From Cheiracanthium punctorium (lineage: Eukaryota; Arthropoda; Arachnida; Araneae; Cheiracanthiidae), in assembly GCA_038373885.1 (NCBI GenBank), contig JAWZYV010012274.1, positions 1,302,001-1,366,000 of the forward strand: a stretch of 64,000 nucleotides of DNA, in the 5' to 3' direction. The translations under genes and the position numbers were made by a program. The notes beneath the pieces are model-generated. The model was not told where the DNA came from. It saw only the letters and a program-made list of their open reading frames with translations, and did not search any database. Shown piece by piece: positions 1-11,455 of the stretch. Positions within the stretch are counted from its first letter, which is position 1. Every line of letters begins with the position of its first letter.

Positions 1-47
1 GATTGAACTTGAGTTGGCAGATATGAAATGCAGAGATTGTCTATAAT

Positions 48-95
<48 letters not shown>

Positions 96-600
96 AAAAA
101 ATTACTAAAATGCAGAATTGAGCTCAGTATTTCAAGATGATCATCCTTGAAATATTGAGTTCTGATAATGTTCCAGGTCAAATTACAGGATTTTCAAGGC
201 TTTGGGCATTTTTTTTTCCCTGACTTTTTTACTAGAATAAAGTTCTCTGATTTTTCACAGTTCAGTCTGATGGGTGGCAACCCTGCATGAGCATTTTAAT
301 TAAAATAATAAATAAGCATGGTATTTCAGACTGGAATTCAAAGAATCTCAGCAGTTTATTGTGTTTTAATGGAATTTCATTTCAAAATATACACTTGCAT
401 TCCTCTCTAACACTTATTACAATATTTTACAGTTAGAAAAATCCATTTTATCATTCTAATTTTAGTTTTAATTTTATTTCTAAAATTTTTGACATGGGGG
501 GAGGGACCCCTAAACCAATTTTTGCCAGTATACATGAATAAAAATGCCATGACACGCATCCTTAAACTTCACTGATCCAGTTAATGAATGTCTCCCGTGA
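1..600. other. Non-coding AT-rich stretch
   Basis: A run of about 44 T residues lies near positions 48-91. The rest is AT-rich sequence in which I see no coding exon, inverted termini or RNA gene. It would be the last intron of the gene whose putative terminal exon starts at 618. Confidence 0.5.
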
Positions 601-617
601 CGATGATCACCCTTCAG

Positions 618-828
618 GTATAACACCTCTAATGGAAAAAACTTCAACTCTTTGATTGACATAAGAAATGGCATGAAAAAGCATTTCTTTGGAGAACCTG
701 ACAGATTCTCAAAAGGACGGAATTTCGGAACAAAGGACCAGGGAGGGGGGCAGACAAAACCACTTGTACTTTATTCGGGCGTCTTCTGTCGTACAGCAAA
801 GTTACACAAACCAACCATTTACAATTGA
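618..828 (+). CDS. Putative 3'-terminal coding exon of an unknown gene
   Basis: A pyrimidine-containing acceptor (cccttcag, ending at 617) precedes an open frame that enters with one base of a split codon and runs about 69 codons to TGA at 826-828. The peptide is hydrophilic and does not look like a chance translation: it contains NSLIDIRNGMKK, FFGEPDRFSKGRNFGTKDQ and a Gly-rich turn, and ends HKPTIYN. The antisense frame is also open and is probably a shadow. An AATAAA occurs at 1259-1264. No partner exon is seen upstream in the window, so the gene would continue beyond the left edge. I do not recognise the family; a retrocopy fragment is the main alternative. Confidence 0.4.
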
Positions 829-2560
829 CAAACACTTTAATTTGCTATGCATAAAAATTACATAAGGGGTCATCTCCATATTAAAATTCACACCAACTTT
901 TTTCCCCCAATAGCAACCCCTAGATTTTCTTCATATTTCAAAAATTTAGCTCATTTTAACTCAGGATATTAATTTTCAATATATATTTGGACTGAAAATA
1001 AGTGAGTTATGAGCTTCCAAAATCCCCCTCCTTCTATATTAAAATATTTTTTCATACTTTAATTCATCTCTCATATAATATTGATAATAAGCTGATTTTT
1101 ATTTGTACTATTAGATCTAAATGACCCAAACATAATTTACTATTATTATAATTTTTAATAAAATATTAATATGAATCATTAAATTAATATTAAAAAACTT
1201 ATGAATAGCGACCTAGCCAAATTAAAAATTTTTATGTTCAGTAGTTTAATTTATATTAAATAAAATATGTTATTTTCATGAGTTAAGGGACCGTATATAA
1301 ATTTATTAAGTGACAATTCTTTCAAAATTGCATTGAAAAACGTAAAGTAGATTTCTTCTGCACAAAAATAGTAAAAGTTAGCAGTGTTACTCACTGACTT
1401 AGATTTTAAGACTGCATTGGAGAAATAATTTACAGTACCCTTTTAAAATATCACAATCATGTCTCATTAAAAGGTTTTTTTTAGCAAAACTAACGCATTT
1501 AATTTGAATCTTTACTAAAAGAGCAAAGAGTTTTGCAGATACTAAATGAATTTTTTTGATTTCTATTAATACACCAAGATAAGACTTCTGCGTTGCTAAG
1601 GTGATTAAGGCAAAAAGCTTCACTTTAATAGTTTAAACAGTTCAAATAATGCAGTATTTCATAATATAAACGAGTAAGAAGGTAATAGCATAACATCACA
1701 TGTAAAAACGTTTCATTGTCCAATAGATGAAAAGATTGTAAAAAAGTGACTTCGGAATGGCTAGAATCCATAGCTAGCACTATAGAAAAGGGGAAAAGAA
1801 GACCATTTTTAAGAAAAAGCAACTTTTAAGGACCTTGAACAGAAAAAGGAACTTTAAGGGAAAAAAAGGGATCATTTGTGAGGCCTGCATTTGTACTACT
1901 GACTAAATATTCTAATTTCTATCCCTGATATTCTCAGTACAGAAAACTTTAAGACTAGAAACATTACTTTTTCTGTAATTAATATTTATTTATTTTAACT
2001 ATTGCGAGAAAAATAACGAAAGGCAAAAAGTTCGGAACCTACAAATAGCATTTTTCAATTTGCAGTTCCTTAAAATTGCGCAAAAAAGAATTCACAATAT
2101 CTCCAGATATTGGGGAAATTTTATATTTAGGGTAATTCAAAAGTTTTAATATGTTTAATAATGCCAAAATAGAGTGTTATCACTGAGAAAAACGAAGTTG
2201 ATGCAGAATTATCTCTGAAAATGGCCCCTTATGCAACTTTAATTAATAGTAAGTATACGTTATTTGCAAACGAATGGTATACATAACTTTGCTGCATGAC
2301 GAATGATAGCCAAATAAAGAGCAAGTGGGCATCCCCCCCCCCTGCAGCTCTACATATATATTTTTTTTAATTACTATTTATGTTTTGAGAATTCCCCTCG
2401 GATATTTTGAATTTTAAAAAAAAGTTATACCTCATTTGGGAATTTTATTTTTTTTATCTTAATCAAGACAATTATTCAAGGTAGCAGTTGAAATATCACA
2501 ATAATTTATTAGACATTCAATTAACACATTCAGGCCTTGAGAAAGATTTTTAAAATGTAT
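829..2560. other. AT-rich region without recognised genes
   Basis: Mostly A/T-rich DNA with short homopolymers and a C tract near 2332-2342. Small open frames at 1399-1822 (minus) have no splice context, no domain and a chance-like hydrophobic composition. I see no transposon termini. Confidence 0.5.
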
Positions 2561-2568
2561 TTTTCAGT

Positions 2569-3240
2569 GTGAAAAGGACCAAAAAAACATTTGTAACAAT
2601 GCCTGTGGGTTTAATGTTGGAGCAAATGGTTAATGCTATTGCTTATAGAAGACTAACAGGCATCGAATACTTCACAAACTCAGCACAGATAAGATGGGCT
2701 AAAAGTCATAGTGTCCGATCAAAAATCGTATCGCATATGCATAATATAACAGGTTTATTAAAAATAAAAGACAGCACCAACAACTTGGAAAAGCACCAAA
2801 ATAAGAGACAGTACAGAGCTGCAAAAATTTATAACTGTTTTGAAACAAAATATGAATCCTTTCAACAGTGAAGATATTCAGAGCGATCAGTTATTTTAAT
2901 ATTGCAACAGGACGAGCAATGTCGCAAGAAGTGACTGATTTTTTATTGAGGGTTGAGAAAAATGGTCATTGCTTGAGAGAAACGTTTATTTTTAAATGTG
3001 TTGAATCTGATAATTGATTCAGCATGACTATCAAGCAAAATAAAATCCTCAATTTTGTTGCTATGACCTAGAAGAGATTTAATAGACAAATTTTTTCTTA
3101 TCCATTGTAAAGGCTTGTCAAAAACATTTGGGAGTGTTAAAAAAAAAAAAAAAAAAAAAAATTGCAAATGGCAACTAATGATCCAGTCCATTAAAAACAC
3201 AATTTTATAGACATTGGTCATCTTCTACCTGAGACTATGA
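2569..3240 (+). pseudogene. Degenerate coding fragment, transposon-like protein of unknown family
   Basis: A 100-codon open frame at 2569-2871 contains PVGLMLEQMVNAIAYRRLTG and, further on, RWAKSHSVRSKIVSHMHNI. After its stop, similar-looking coding character continues in shifted frames (FNIATGR-like, then SQEVTDFLL and RVEKN, then FVAMT) until about 3140, where an A22 tract interrupts it. From memory this resembles an uncharacterised protein repeated in arthropod and cnidarian genomes and associated with mobile DNA. That assignment is weak. The stops and frame changes show it is not functional. The opposite-strand frame at 2943-3221 is a shadow of the A tract. Confidence 0.4.
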
Positions 3241-3672
3241 AAGGTCACAGCGAGGCGGTTCCTCTGGTTATCGCATGTGCATGATTTCTGGACCAGAGCA
3301 AGCAAGACCAGCCAATTTTCATAGGCTCTGGAACAGTTTTTTCAAGAGCAAAAATTGCACATGTTTGTAGATACATGAAGCAACTTCAAGACAGCAATTT
3401 GACGTTTTTTTTTTATGTTGCAAGAAATAAAAAGGAAAGGAGATGATTTTAAATATTTTCTGCAACTTTACAAAATAATTAAAAAAAAAATTCTCTTTTA
3501 AAAATGAATTTTGATTATTACGGCAGTTACATATTTTAGTGAAAAGTTAAGCCTAGTTAGTATATTTTATTTTTAGTAAATATTTAATACTTAAACCTAT
3601 TAAATCATTCAGAATCCTTTCACATGGTACATTAATTGTTAATTACAATTGAAAAAAAAAACAATCTAAAAT

Positions 3673-3736
3673 ATGTAACTGATGTAACCACAAAAATGTA
3701 ACTAACATAACCAAGCACTGGTTACATCAGTTACAT
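3673..3736. repeat. 18-bp inverted repeat (hairpin)
   Basis: ATGTAACTGATGTAACCA at 3673-3690 is matched exactly in inverse at 3719-3736, with a 28-bp AT-rich loop that holds a further variant (ATGTAACTAACATAACCA). The core resembles the GTGACTGATGTTACA motif found four times at 35.5-38.9 kb. Confidence 0.7.
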
Positions 3737-3892
3737 CTCTTTTTTGTTCACACAAGCTAATTTAAGTAAAAATAAATTTAAAAGTTTGATAGATGTCTTT
3801 AATTCATTTTCAAATTTAGTGTATAAGAAAAATCAACATCATAAAGCATTTGAAATAACTCATGTTATATAGTAATATACGTGTCCCTCTTT

Positions 3893-4100
3893 CTCTCTCT
3901 CTATATATATATACATACACAGGGTGTCCAGTACTAACGGTGCCCAATGGCTTTTTTCTAAACCGTTAGTCAGAAACAAATAGATCCAGTTGCAAAAATT
4001 TTTTAAATTGCATAATCTATTATATCAGAAACATTTGAAGCCAATAAATCAATTCCTATAAAAATTATAAAATTTTAATTGCTATACGGTTCCCCGTCCT
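3893..4100. mobile_element. Microsatellite followed by a mariner-like element terminus
   Basis: A (CT)n(TA)n tract leads into ACACAGGGTGTCCAGTAC at about 3919. The CAGGGTGTCCAG start and the following ACCGTTAG/ACCATTCG-type segment resemble the ends of the foldback at 35922-37669, which suggests a related Tc1/mariner-type family. No matching right end was found nearby, so this is a truncated or solo end. Confidence 0.4.
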
Positions 4101-4555
4101 ATCAGTTATAGTTAGAAAAACTTTCCTTATATAATTTCATGTACAATAAAAAAAAATCGTCCTACTACGACCAAAATTCACCGAGTTACAGCTGCTTAAA
4201 GTTAGAGCACTTTTTGAGATACGAAATAGGGGTTGTATACAAAATGAATTTGAGAAAAATTAATGTACATAGTTTTGAGCTTTGTAATATTTATTAACTA
4301 TTTCATCATCTATTTTACAATTGTAGATTGCAATAAAGAAGATTAATGTTTAACTATGTGTGTCCAATAAGTTAACATAAAAATATACTAGGATATACTG
4401 AAAACAGAATTTTTAAAGAGTTTTTTAACTGAACTACTGTTAAATAACATAAAATACAAAAACAAGAGAATAAAACCATTAAACATTAAATTAGAAAACA
4501 AAACATTTTAAAGTATGGATATATACATTTTAGAAACTTAAAACAATAGTACAAG

Positions 4556-4610
4556 TAGGGATGTAACGGATATCCGAATCACAACTACCGGATATCCGAC
4601 TATATACTAC
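4556..4610. mobile_element. Solo hAT-like terminus
   Basis: TAGGGATGTAACGGATATCC begins at about 4556 and is followed by a second GGATATCCG. TAGGGATG starts are typical of some hAT families, and one with a different interior is present at 62496. I found no inverted partner, so this is probably a truncated copy. Confidence 0.35.
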
Positions 4611-5246
4611 TAAAGTTCTATCTATAATATGCATGGGACAGGATGAAAAATTATGCTTGAACATTCTTGGTAAAGTGATACATAAGACAGATGGATATAT
4701 TTTTTGATTGATGTCTTATCATGTAATCAAATTGATTTGCAATATAAGGTCTCTATCCAAGATTGAATTAGTAAGTGGGGCTGAAAATAACCTGGGTAGG
4801 CACTATTTTTGAATAAAATCTATGGTTTTCAGAGAGCTTTAGACTAAAATAAAAGTAAAGGAAAACTATTGTTTAACTCATCGACTATAAATTTAATTCA
4901 TTGACCAAAAATGTAACCCATTAATTGTAGTTTCAAGGCAACAAAAGGAAAGTAAACTGCAACTATTTTAATTTTTTGAATTCATCTTGTATGTATTACA
5001 GGTAAGTTGGGTACGGAAATCTGAAGTGGGATGGGTATGTACTTTGTAGGCAAACACGTGACTACAGGTCTGTGCTATATCATTATGACTGACAATTCTG
5101 GATAACATGAGTAGATGAGTAGAAATAGCATGAGTAGAAATAAGAATGCTTAAAAACCTCCATGCAATTTTTTTGGGGAAAACAGTTTTTTCTGAAGGAT
5201 TGTTTGTGTGTGTGTGTGTCTTATTGTGTTACATTCTTATGTTTTT

Positions 5247-5283
<37 letters not shown>

Positions 5284-5490
5284 TCATTCAAGCTCAGTAT
5301 CAATCTTGTAAACATTAAATTGGAAAGTATATACTATAAGTAATTTATTTTGACCATGCAACAAAGTATTACTTAATCTGCAATTTAATGCTACTTTCCT
5401 CACTAAAAATGAAAAAAATTGAATCAAAGTTATATCAATAATATTTAGTGGCAATGAGAAAGTTGAAAATTTAATGTAATGTACAAGATA
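4611..5490. other. AT-rich region with a (TG)n/(TA)n microsatellite
   Basis: The only structured feature is a (TG)n tract near 5205 and a (AT)n tract near 5250-5279. Open frames across it are microsatellite translations. No gene or element boundary is supported. Confidence 0.5.
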
Positions 5491-5496
5491 GTAATA

Positions 5497-6096
5497 CAGT
5501 CGAGAGCCAAAAATCCGCAAACGTCCGAAATCCGCACACCTTCTCTGATGTAAATAATGAAATTCAAAGTCATCCGACAGTGATGAAATTGTTTAAAAGT
5601 GTCTTGAATCCAGATAAATATGATTCTGATGATGAAAACTTGGTTAATAATAATAATAAAATCCATTTGATAAAAGTTTAAAGTTAGGAGAAGAATAGCT
5701 TAAATTTTTAGAACAGCAAAGTTCTGTAACAAAACAAGAATTAATGATAATATACAATTTGCAAAAATAAATAAAGGAAAAAAAACTGAAAGTAGGAAAA
5801 AATGATATTTTAAAACAAATCACCATAGAACATGCTTTCAAAATTAGAAAAAGGAAATTTTGAAACCATTTGCTTTGCTAATCTTCATGTAATATTTTCT
5901 TTTTTCTCTTATGCTTTTGTATTTAATGTGAAAATATAAGTGAAATACTTTAGACTGTTTTTATTTCATTGAAATTGTTATTCTACTTTTTTAAAATCAG
6001 AAATGTAATGATTATTGATTATGATGAATTTTATGGCCCAAAATCTGCAAAATCCTAAAATCCGCACAAGCCGTGCGGATTTCTGGCTCTCTACTG
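5497..6096 (+). mobile_element. Tigger/pogo-type MITE retaining a transposase tail
   Basis: The element is 600 bp and flanked by TA on both sides. Its ends pair as CAGTCGAGAGCCAAAAATCC and the inverse of GGATTTCTGGCTCTCTACTG, about 21 of 24 positions. TA duplication and CAGT termini fit the pogo/Tigger branch of Tc1/mariner. Inside, a plus-strand segment near 5551-5700 reads like the acidic C-terminal tail of a Tigger transposase (SHPTVMKLFKSVLNPDKYDS, then DDENLV) before running into stops. This looks like an internal-deletion derivative that lost the DNA-binding and catalytic domains. Confidence 0.8.
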
Positions 6097-6182
6097 TAAT
6101 TGAACTTCCCATGAATAGGGTTCTACCACTAAAACTGGTGAACAGAGAGTAACCAAATTTTTTTTATAGACTATGATTATGA

Positions 6183-6690
6183 TGAAAAGTGCTTAGGAAA
6201 TTTTGATTAAAAAAAGTTAGGGTTAAAAATGTTCAAGTTGCTAATAAACATGAAAAAACAGCAAATTTAACACTGGAAAGGGATCATTTAAAATAAACAC
6301 ACAATTTCAACATTGGTGCAGTAGTTTAAATGGTATTTTCATAGCAAGCGGTTGAATAGAATTCGATGTTCTGCAGCGCCACTTAGTGGCGAGCTAGAGA
6401 AAAATGGATAGCATAAAAACCTTCTCCATGACAAAAGACTTAGGTGTACCAAATTTCATGGTGATTGGTCAAACGGTTTTGGAGTTTTTCATCGTCATAC
6501 ACACACACACACACACAAACATTCATTTATATATATATAGATACGTGAGAAGTGCTTAGGGAATTTTGATTAAAAAGCTCAAGTTAAAAATGTTCAAATT
6601 GTTACTAAACATGAAAAAAAAAAAAAACAAATTCAACACTGGAAAAGGATCATTCAAAATAAACATGCAATTTCAACATTTGTTCATAGT
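6183..6690. repeat. Direct repeat of about 140 bp flanking a dispersed repeat
   Basis: AAGTGCTTAG(G)(G)AATTTTGATTAAAAA begins at about 6187 and again at 6550. Similarity continues for roughly 140 bp (CAACATTGGTGCAG versus CAACATTTGTTCAT). The two copies bracket 6340-6540, which contains GCGCCACTTAGTGGCG, a segment ending ATTGGTCAAACGGTTTTGGA, a (CA)11 tract and a TA-rich tail. The bracketed segment looks like a mobile 3' tail family. Either a tandem duplication was split by an insertion or the element duplicated its flank. Confidence 0.6.
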
Positions 6691-6774
6691 TTTTGAGCAC
6701 ATTTATAACTTATTAGGCTCATATTTAGAGCTGATTTCATGCTGCAAAGTGTGGCTTTGCGGACACTTTCTGAA

Positions 6775-6808
<34 letters not shown>

Positions 6809-7690
6809 ACCTTAAACACATCTCATGTAGTGTCCATGTGCAAATTTGGAGGTGATCTTCTCATCCTTTACAGCTGTAGACTGCTGTTTGTAGGGGAAGT
6901 TTAATGACAAGAACTGTGTAGTTTCGTTTGAAAAATATGTGCATTCAGTATACGCAGTTTCTCTCATTTTAATACTAAAAATGATGTAATAATGTAATTT
7001 TACACTCTCTTCCCACGGAGTTTCTCCAATATTTTTTATTTGCTCCAGAAATCTGATAATTAACAAAAAACTGATTATCCTGTCTTCAAATTTATTTACA
7101 GTGGCAGGGGGATTTTTTTTTTATTTTTATGAATTTGGTGCCATATAAGTTTTAGTACTGTGAAAGAGTGCTCATATATTTTAGAAGCTAAACAATTAAA
7201 CAGATCTATTTTTGTTCTTTAACTAGTAATTTTTTTTTTAATTAAAGAAATTTAATGCATAACCTGAAAAATTCTGTTTTATAAATATTTAAAAGGGATT
7301 TACTTTTTATTTATCAATCTCTAAAAATAATTTAACTTAAAATAAAACTAAAAATCATTTAATGCAAATTAATATTAAAGAATAAAACAGAAAAAAAGCA
7401 TTAAACCCATGTTTGGAAAAAAATAACTAATCTATCAAAGGTATCTTATCAAAATAGATATCTTATTCTTAAATAAATAAAAAGAAGTATGCATTTCTTT
7501 GTGAAAATAATCTACAATTACAGTTATTTTAATAAATGTGTCATGGTTAAATTTATTTCCTTCTGCCAGCATTGTATACATAAAAAGAATATTTTAACAG
7601 TTTACATTTTACGTGACATTTTTTATGCACATATATGTAAAGATATTTAGCTTTTGTAAATTATAAGTCAATTATTAAAAAATACTTTGA
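6691..7690. other. AT-rich region, nothing recognised
   Basis: An A26 tract at 6780-6806 and generic AT-rich sequence. The small frames here (6566-6904 plus, 6812-7066 minus) overlap each other and the A tract, and show no domain. Confidence 0.5.
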
Positions 7691-7698
7691 TGTGTTAA

Positions 7699-7989
7699 CC
7701 CTTTCCGGCGCAAGAACTTTTATCGTATTTTCTTGTTTATGCAGATGCCTGGAGTAATAGTTAAATTTCTGATGTGAATTTAATAAAGCATGGATAACTT
7801 TTCTGTAAAATATCTATAACATTTTTATAAATATGCATGACACTTTACCTCCTAATATCATTTTGTGTAAATTTCATTATTATCTGGTAAATAGACATAG
7901 GAAAATTAAGTAATGCTTCTGAAATTTGTCATGAATGTTGAACACCATAAGTAGGTGGCTAGAACGTCTAGCTACTGCCCGCGAAAGGG
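7699..7989. mobile_element. piggyBac-type MITE
   Basis: The 291-bp segment is flanked on both sides by TTAA (7695-7698 and 7990-7993). Its ends pair as CCCTTTCCGGCGC and the inverse of GCCCGCGAAAGGG. A TTAA target site with CCC..GGG termini is the hallmark of piggyBac-superfamily non-autonomous elements. It has no coding potential. Confidence 0.75.
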
Positions 7990-8099
7990 TTAAACATGTT
8001 TACAATTTATTGTTCTGATGTGACTCAGATTTGATCAGTCACAGTAGATTGGCTGGCAGCATGATATTCTTGATAGAGTCTTAAAACACATATTAAAGC

Positions 8100-8700
8100 T
8101 CTTTATTCTGAAGTCTTTTACTCAGCCAACTTTAAATGAATTTGTGGACAAAGTGATAAAATAATACAATGTCTTAAAGCAGTCTTACAAGCCAGAAAGT
8201 GAATTTATTACGGCTCCAAATCCATGCTGGCGAGATGATTTTTGTATGAGTTATGTAGATAATTTATTTTCTTAAAGAAACTGGTGGGAGCCTTGTAACT
8301 AATTGAGGAGGATTACTGTCTTTCACGCTGCCAGATGGAATTCATGTGCTGTATCCTCTTATTTTGTACTTTTTCATTCTTAGATATAGAATATCACTGG
8401 AAATAGTCTGAGCTTTCATCTCCACAACACGGCTGGAATATCTGTTTTCCTACCATATTTAACACAGAAATTAACCAGAAACTGATGGGCAGTATTTCTA
8501 AATTAAGTTGTGCTACAGCCATGAAATGCATTGTGACTTGCCGGTTTGTTGATAGATCTATTGTAGGCGTAACAGATGCAAATATTTGGCCGAAATGTGA
8601 TGTGAAAGAGTTGGAAGAAGAAAACAAAAAATTCAAAATATATAAATATTTGAATCTGAAATTTATTTCAACAAATAACTTTTGACTGTGATAAAAAATA
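8100..8700 (+). other. Possible degenerate coding remnant, unidentified
   Basis: Between 8150 and 8690 short plus-strand frames look weakly coding. The longest, 8485-8685, reads SCATAMKCIVTCRFVDRSIV and then an acidic, Lys-rich tail. No continuous frame, splice pair or known motif ties the pieces together. It could be a dead transposon fragment or an intron by chance. Confidence 0.2.
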
Positions 8701-9043
8701 ACTGAGTTTCAACTTTCTCTGTCGTTGGTGTGGAACATTTTTTATGAATTGAACAAAATAATTGTCATTTTCGGAATCTGTATTAAAAAGTTCAGCAATA
8801 TCCATTTTGAAATGATTATTTCCTGTTAAAAACCCGATTTATGCTAAATTCAAGGTCTAAATACATGATTTTTCTATCTTGATGAAAAATTTCAGGGTTG
8901 CGTTATAATCAGTGCTGCGTTATATTTGGGCTAATACATGGTGTATATATATACTTTAACATATATTAGAAAATCACCCCCCAGGCCAGTACTTGTTATT
9001 ATAGAAATACAACATATAATGCAATGTCTCACAACTGCTGTGC

Positions 9044-9045
<2 letters not shown>

Positions 9046-9087
<42 letters not shown>

Positions 9088-9118
9088 TGGAGGTCTACTG
9101 CATATATATATATATATA
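9046..9118. repeat. (TA)n tract holding a lone Tigger end
   Basis: A (TA)n run is broken at about 9084-9101 by GTATGGAGGTCTACTG, the inverse of the CAGTAGAACCTCCATA terminus that starts at 9119. The two ends face each other across a short (TA)n spacer, as if a second copy of the same family had been truncated beside the first. Confidence 0.55.
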
Positions 9119-11455
9119 CAGTAGAACCTCCATAGGTTGACCACTTAAGGGACTGTAACTAAGTATTCAACATATGGAGGTGGTCAACGTACGGAATTTT
9201 TAGAAAATATTTATAACAATATTGGAAAAAAAATTTAGTAAACATTTTTAGTATTGCTTGAGGAAAAATTTAGCTCTTACTCATTTTTACTGATGGTACA
9301 GCATATTTTTACAATTTTTTGAAAAAAATGAGTCAATTTGAATTTCAATCCTCTTTTGTTCATTAAGTAACTGTAAAAAGCACTTTCACAGTTTATAGGT
9401 CCATTAGCATGCTTGAGCAATTTTCCACAGCGAAATCTTTAAGTTGCTTCATCATGCGCTTTATATCGTTTTTGCTCAGTTGGGTACTTTTCAGTTTCGT
9501 CGTCACTTGGATTATCATCCTCTTTGCCGTCCATTTCTTGTACCTTAGAGTCCTCGCTGTGCTTAGTTGCAGAGAGTATGTCATTGAAGATTGCCTCTGG
9601 GTCTGGTTCTACACATGTCACTAACTCATCGTCTATGGTAACATAACCTTCAAAATCAACTCCATCAAAATTTGGCAAAGGAGATAGAGGAAGATCATGT
9701 TCTTGCACCGATGTTCTCTCTGTAACAAATCCAGCTTTCTCAAAGCAGTTCTTAATCGTGGCTTGCGTAACTTTATTTCAAGCAGAATTAACCCAATGAG
9801 CAGCATTCAAAGCATTTACTGATGCAGCTGTTGACGATGCCAATGCAGAAGGACCACAGGTTTGTGCTTTCATGATAACCCATTCCAGAAGTTGAGCTCT
9901 GTAGTGCACTTTGAAGGACTGAATAATGCCTTAATCTAAAAGTTGGGTTTTTGAAGTAGTGTTTGGAGGCAAAAATTTCACTTTTGTGAAGTGTCACATT
10001 TGTGAGATTATTCACTTTCGGGTGGCTCGGGCAGTTGTCCATGGTAAGTAGAATAGACTGCTTCTTTTTTCAGATTTATGCGTCAATTTCTCCAACTCAC
10101 TCTTTGAACAAAGCACTGGTTATTCAAGCGGATTTATTCGCTTTAAAAAAAAAAAACAGGAAGATCTTCAGATTTTAAATTTTTAAGTGCATGAGGTTTT
10201 GCAGATTTGCCGAACACCATAGGCTTCAATTTTTCCCCAGTCATACTAGCACATAGAAGAACAGTAAAATGATACTTTGAAAGTTTTCCCTCTTTTGCAA
10301 GTGTCAACCTTTATTACTAGACTTCTATCAGCCATTGCTTTGAAGACGAGACCGCACTCATCAGCATTAAAGATGTCCTCATCTTCATTAGTAAACTGTG
10401 CCAATTTTTTAATGAACTTCTCCACCACTTCAGCTGAAACCTTATTTGATTCCCCACACAAAGCTCTTTGAGAAATCTCGTATCATAGTTTGTATTTTTC
10501 CAGTCAACCTGCTGACTTTTGGAAGTCCTCTATTTTGAATTCTTCCGCAAATTTTTGCTACTTCCTGAAGCATAGTTCCCAATATTTTTGCATTGATTGA
10601 TCTTATCACTTTATACCAATGAAACGTGGCTTGGTTCACAGCGTCAAGACATGTTTTTCTGCATTTTCTTAGGAGTCCCCCGTTTTCGGAAGAATATCTT
10701 TCCAGATATTCTTCCTTGTATAAAACATACTAGCCACATGTTTATTACTTTTGCAGATTGCCAACTGCTCTGTTTTGCGGATTTATTTATATGCTAATGT
10801 TTTTAGTTTAAAAAATAGCCTTCTAATTAAAAAAAAAAAGAAAGAATGAGGAACACCTGCTTATATAGATATAGGGGAAAGGGGGCACAGTGGGACCATA
10901 GACAGTTGTCTTGCTCACACCAAATTTTTCCGCGGTCTTTCTTTGGTAGGTGCTTTCCAGAAAATTAAGAAGATCCACTTTCTTCTATAATTTAAGTTCT
11001 TTTAGAGCTTTTCTTTGCGCCATTTTCAATGACAATTGGCAAATACGCAATTTGACCGGCCCCATAACGATGCGCGTGTAGAAAAAAAGAAGAAAATAGT
11101 AGATCCCGATAAAGTTTCACATGCGAGCGACACACATGCGAATGATTAACTAAAAGCTTAAGGGACATGCCTACGGGTTTTGACCAATCATTATCTCAGC
11201 TCCATTTTTGGGTGCCAGTTCCGTGGTTGCTAATAGCAACAAGTTATTCTGGAACAAACTTGAACTGAAACTGGAGAACAAATGAAGGGAAAAGCAAATT
11301 CAAGAAAACAGTCAGGTTACAGAGACTAAAACCTACTAAAAAGTGGTCAATATACAACTTACAGAGGTAGTAAACATACAGAGATAAATCTCCATTGAAA
11401 ATGCGTTGTGACCATTCAAACAAATAAATTTCGGTCAACAATGGAGGTTTTACTA
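9119..11455 (-). mobile_element. Tigger/pogo element, full-length with both ends
   Basis: The element is 2,337 bp and lies between TA dinucleotides. Its left end CAGTAGAACCTCCATAGGTT and right end (inverse, TAGTAAAACCTCCATTGTTG, followed by GACC) form a terminal inverted repeat of about 24 bp; the last base of the right end has mutated from G to A. It carries a broken minus-strand transposase gene. End sequence, TA duplication and protein all place it in the Tigger/pogo group. Confidence 0.85.
9439..11023 (-). pseudogene. Tigger transposase pseudogene
   Basis: Read on the minus strand from ATG near 11023, the product starts with a pogo/CENP-B-type helix-turn-helix (MAQRKALKELKL, an in-frame stop, then KKVDLLNFLE and RKTAEKFGVSKTTV). 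A further helix-rich segment follows (10639-10442), then the first catalytic region with FNADECGL near 10340. The next catalytic block, MDNCPSHPKV, is near 10040. A region corresponding to LQPLDQ is frameshifted near 9920. The acidic tail (DGVDFEGYVTIDDELVTC onward) is at 9708-9439. Several frameshifts and stops separate the blocks, so no active transposase can be made. A transposase of this family cuts and pastes DNA at TA sites in the nucleus. Confidence 0.8.

Noticed and set aside
6566..6904. 112-codon plus-strand frame
   Set aside because: It runs through A14 and A26 tracts and a duplicated non-coding segment.
9393..9624. Plus-strand frame and short minus frame in the Tigger tail
   Set aside because: Antisense or frame shadows of the acidic transposase C-terminus.
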